From Eledone cirrhosa (Eukaryota; Mollusca; Cephalopoda; Octopoda; Eledonidae): a stretch of DNA of 64,000 nucleotides. Under the pieces are notes generated by a model, which ran no database searches, had not been told where the DNA came from, and was given only the letters and a program-made list of their open reading frames with translations. Each line of letters starts with the position of its first letter. The stretch's first letter is position 1. Of the stretch, positions 63,201 to 64,000 are shown piece after piece. Position numbers and translations under genes: made by a program. The DNA is taken from assembly GCA_964016885.1 (NCBI GenBank), contig OZ024748.1, positions 30,912,312 to 30,976,311 of the forward strand. The letters are read 5' to 3'.

Positions 63201-64000
63201 CGGTTTTAAGACTAAATCTTTTTGTTAAGGTTTAATTCTAAGCCTTGGTGTTGTGGTTTAAGTCTATGCATAAGGCTTGGGGTTGGGCTTTAAGTCTAAG
63301 TGTTGGGGTTGGGAACTAAGTCTATGTCTAAGGATTTGGTTTTGGGTTTAAATCTAAATGTAAGACTTGGGGGTTTGTGTTTAAGCCTAAGTCTAAGACT
63401 TGGGGTTGGCGTTTAAGTCTAAGGCTTGGGGTTAGGGTATAAGTCTAAGGCTTGGTGTTGGGGTTTAAGTCTATCTCTAAGGCTTGGGGTTGGGAATAAT
63501 ATCTATGTCTAAGGCTTTGGTTTGTGATTTAAGTCTAAGTCTAAGGCCTGGGGTTGAGGTTTAAATCTAAGTCTAAGGCTTGGAGTTGGGGTTTAATTTT
63601 AAGTCTAAGGCTAGGAGTTGGGGCTCAGTCTTAGTCCAATGCTTGGGTTTGGCGTTTAAATCTATGTCTAAGCCTTGGGGTTGGGGTTTAAGTCTAAGTC
63701 TAATGCTTGGGTTTGGGGATTTAAGTCTATGTCTAAGGCTTTGGGTTGAGCTTTAAGTTTAAGTCTAAGGCTTGGGTTTGGGGTTTAAGTCTAAGTTTAC
63801 GTCTTGGGGGTGGGGTTTAAGTCTAAGTTTAAGGCTTGGAGCTGGGGTTTAAGTCTAAGTCTAAGTCTTGAGGTTGGCGTTTAAATCTATGTCTATGGCT
63901 TGGAGTTTAAGTCTACGTCTAATGCTAGTGGTTGGGTTTTAAATCTAAGTCTAAGGCTTAGGGTTGAGTTTCAAGTCTAAGTCTAAAGCTTGAGGTTGGG
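60286..64000 (-). repeat. Less ordered right-edge array
   Basis: G-rich monomers continue to the window edge. Short runs resemble other right-arm blocks: a block M fragment near 60,530-60,600, a HOR F relative near 60,885-61,040, and a HOR D-like stretch with AAAACTTCGGTTTGG near 61,419. I find no period above a few hundred bases that repeats cleanly. Divergence between neighbouring monomers is similar to that in the first 6.9 kb. Confidence 0.78.

Larger units (their letters stand above)
41798..64000 (-). repeat. Right arm of the same satellite, G-rich polarity
   Basis: From here to the end of the window the same monomer is read as its reverse complement: CTTGGGGTTGGGG, then TTTAAGTCTAAGTCTAAGG. 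Monomer length and variant spectrum match the left arm, including CTAGTGG for CCACTAG and GTTACGG for CCGTAAC. The higher-order repeats in this arm (3,406, 1,239 and 261 bp) are not reverse complements of those in the left arm. A private marker, GGGGGAGCGGCG, recurs seven times here (near 44,651, 47,552, 51,233, 54,639, 56,221, 57,460 and 59,295) and its complement is absent from the left arm. The array continues past the window edge. No coding or RNA gene is visible. Confidence 0.97.

Noticed and set aside
1..64000. CRISPR array, suggested by regular repeats of about 32 bp
   Set aside because: Repeats abut directly with no unique spacers, units differ from each other by substitutions, and no cas genes are present.
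1..64000. True telomere tract
   Set aside because: CCCTAA and CCCTAAA occur only as single variant words inside monomers, never as a tandem run, and both window ends are still 32-bp satellite.
1..64000. The two arms as one large recent palindrome
   Set aside because: HOR periods differ between arms (3,305 and 4,341 against 3,406 and 1,239). Private markers are arm-specific, and the shared blocks are not colinear about the junction.
1..64000. rRNA, tRNA, transposon or bacterial genes
   Set aside because: Reading through the window I found no stretch that leaves the satellite pattern long enough to hold any of these.

Overview
The whole 64-kb window is one eukaryotic-type satellite DNA array. 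I find no gene, RNA gene, transposon or unique sequence, and the array runs off both ends, so its full length is unknown. The basic unit is 32 bp. Read on its C-rich strand it is two TTAGAC hexamers, then TTAAAC, CCCAAC and CCCAAG, closed by CC. It is therefore five hexamers plus two bases, and 26-bp forms lacking one TTAGAC are common. The G-rich strand of each unit carries two GGGG tracts two bases apart. This strand-asymmetric, telomere-like composition suggests subtelomeric or other heterochromatin of a eukaryote. I cannot name the species, and no true telomere tract is present.

The array has two arms of opposite polarity. Positions 1-41,797 read C-rich on the given strand and 41,798-64,000 read G-rich. 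They meet at a short hairpin, an AGACTTAA/TTAAGTCT inverted repeat around 41,790-41,807. Each arm holds its own higher-order repeats (HORs), in which long runs of diverged monomers have been copied in tandem almost without change.

Left arm: 1-6.9 kb is old, diverged array with small local duplications. At 6,884-20,103 there are four copies of a 3,305-bp unit (HOR A). From 19,063 to about 32,540 there are just over three copies of a 4,341-bp unit (HOR B) that includes the last 1.06 kb of HOR A. At 32,543-39,645 there are two diverged 3.8- and 3.3-kb units (HOR C) with nested 128-bp and 275-bp duplications. Mixed array follows up to the junction.

Right arm: 41.8-47.97 kb is a mosaic of older duplications. 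At 47,976 to about 56,035 there are about 2.4 copies of a 3,406-bp unit (HOR D). At 56.2-58.7 kb there are two copies of a 1.24-kb unit (HOR E), and at 59.5-60.3 kb a 261-bp unit (HOR F). Less ordered array fills the remainder. Four short back-flipped hairpins interrupt the right-arm polarity.

The most interesting signals concern how the array evolved: the polarity switch, the repeated micro-inversions, length changes that come in steps of 6 and 32 bp, an alternating C/T site showing that HOR A was doubled as a 6.6-kb pair, and diagnostic monomer blocks shared by both arms in opposite orientation.
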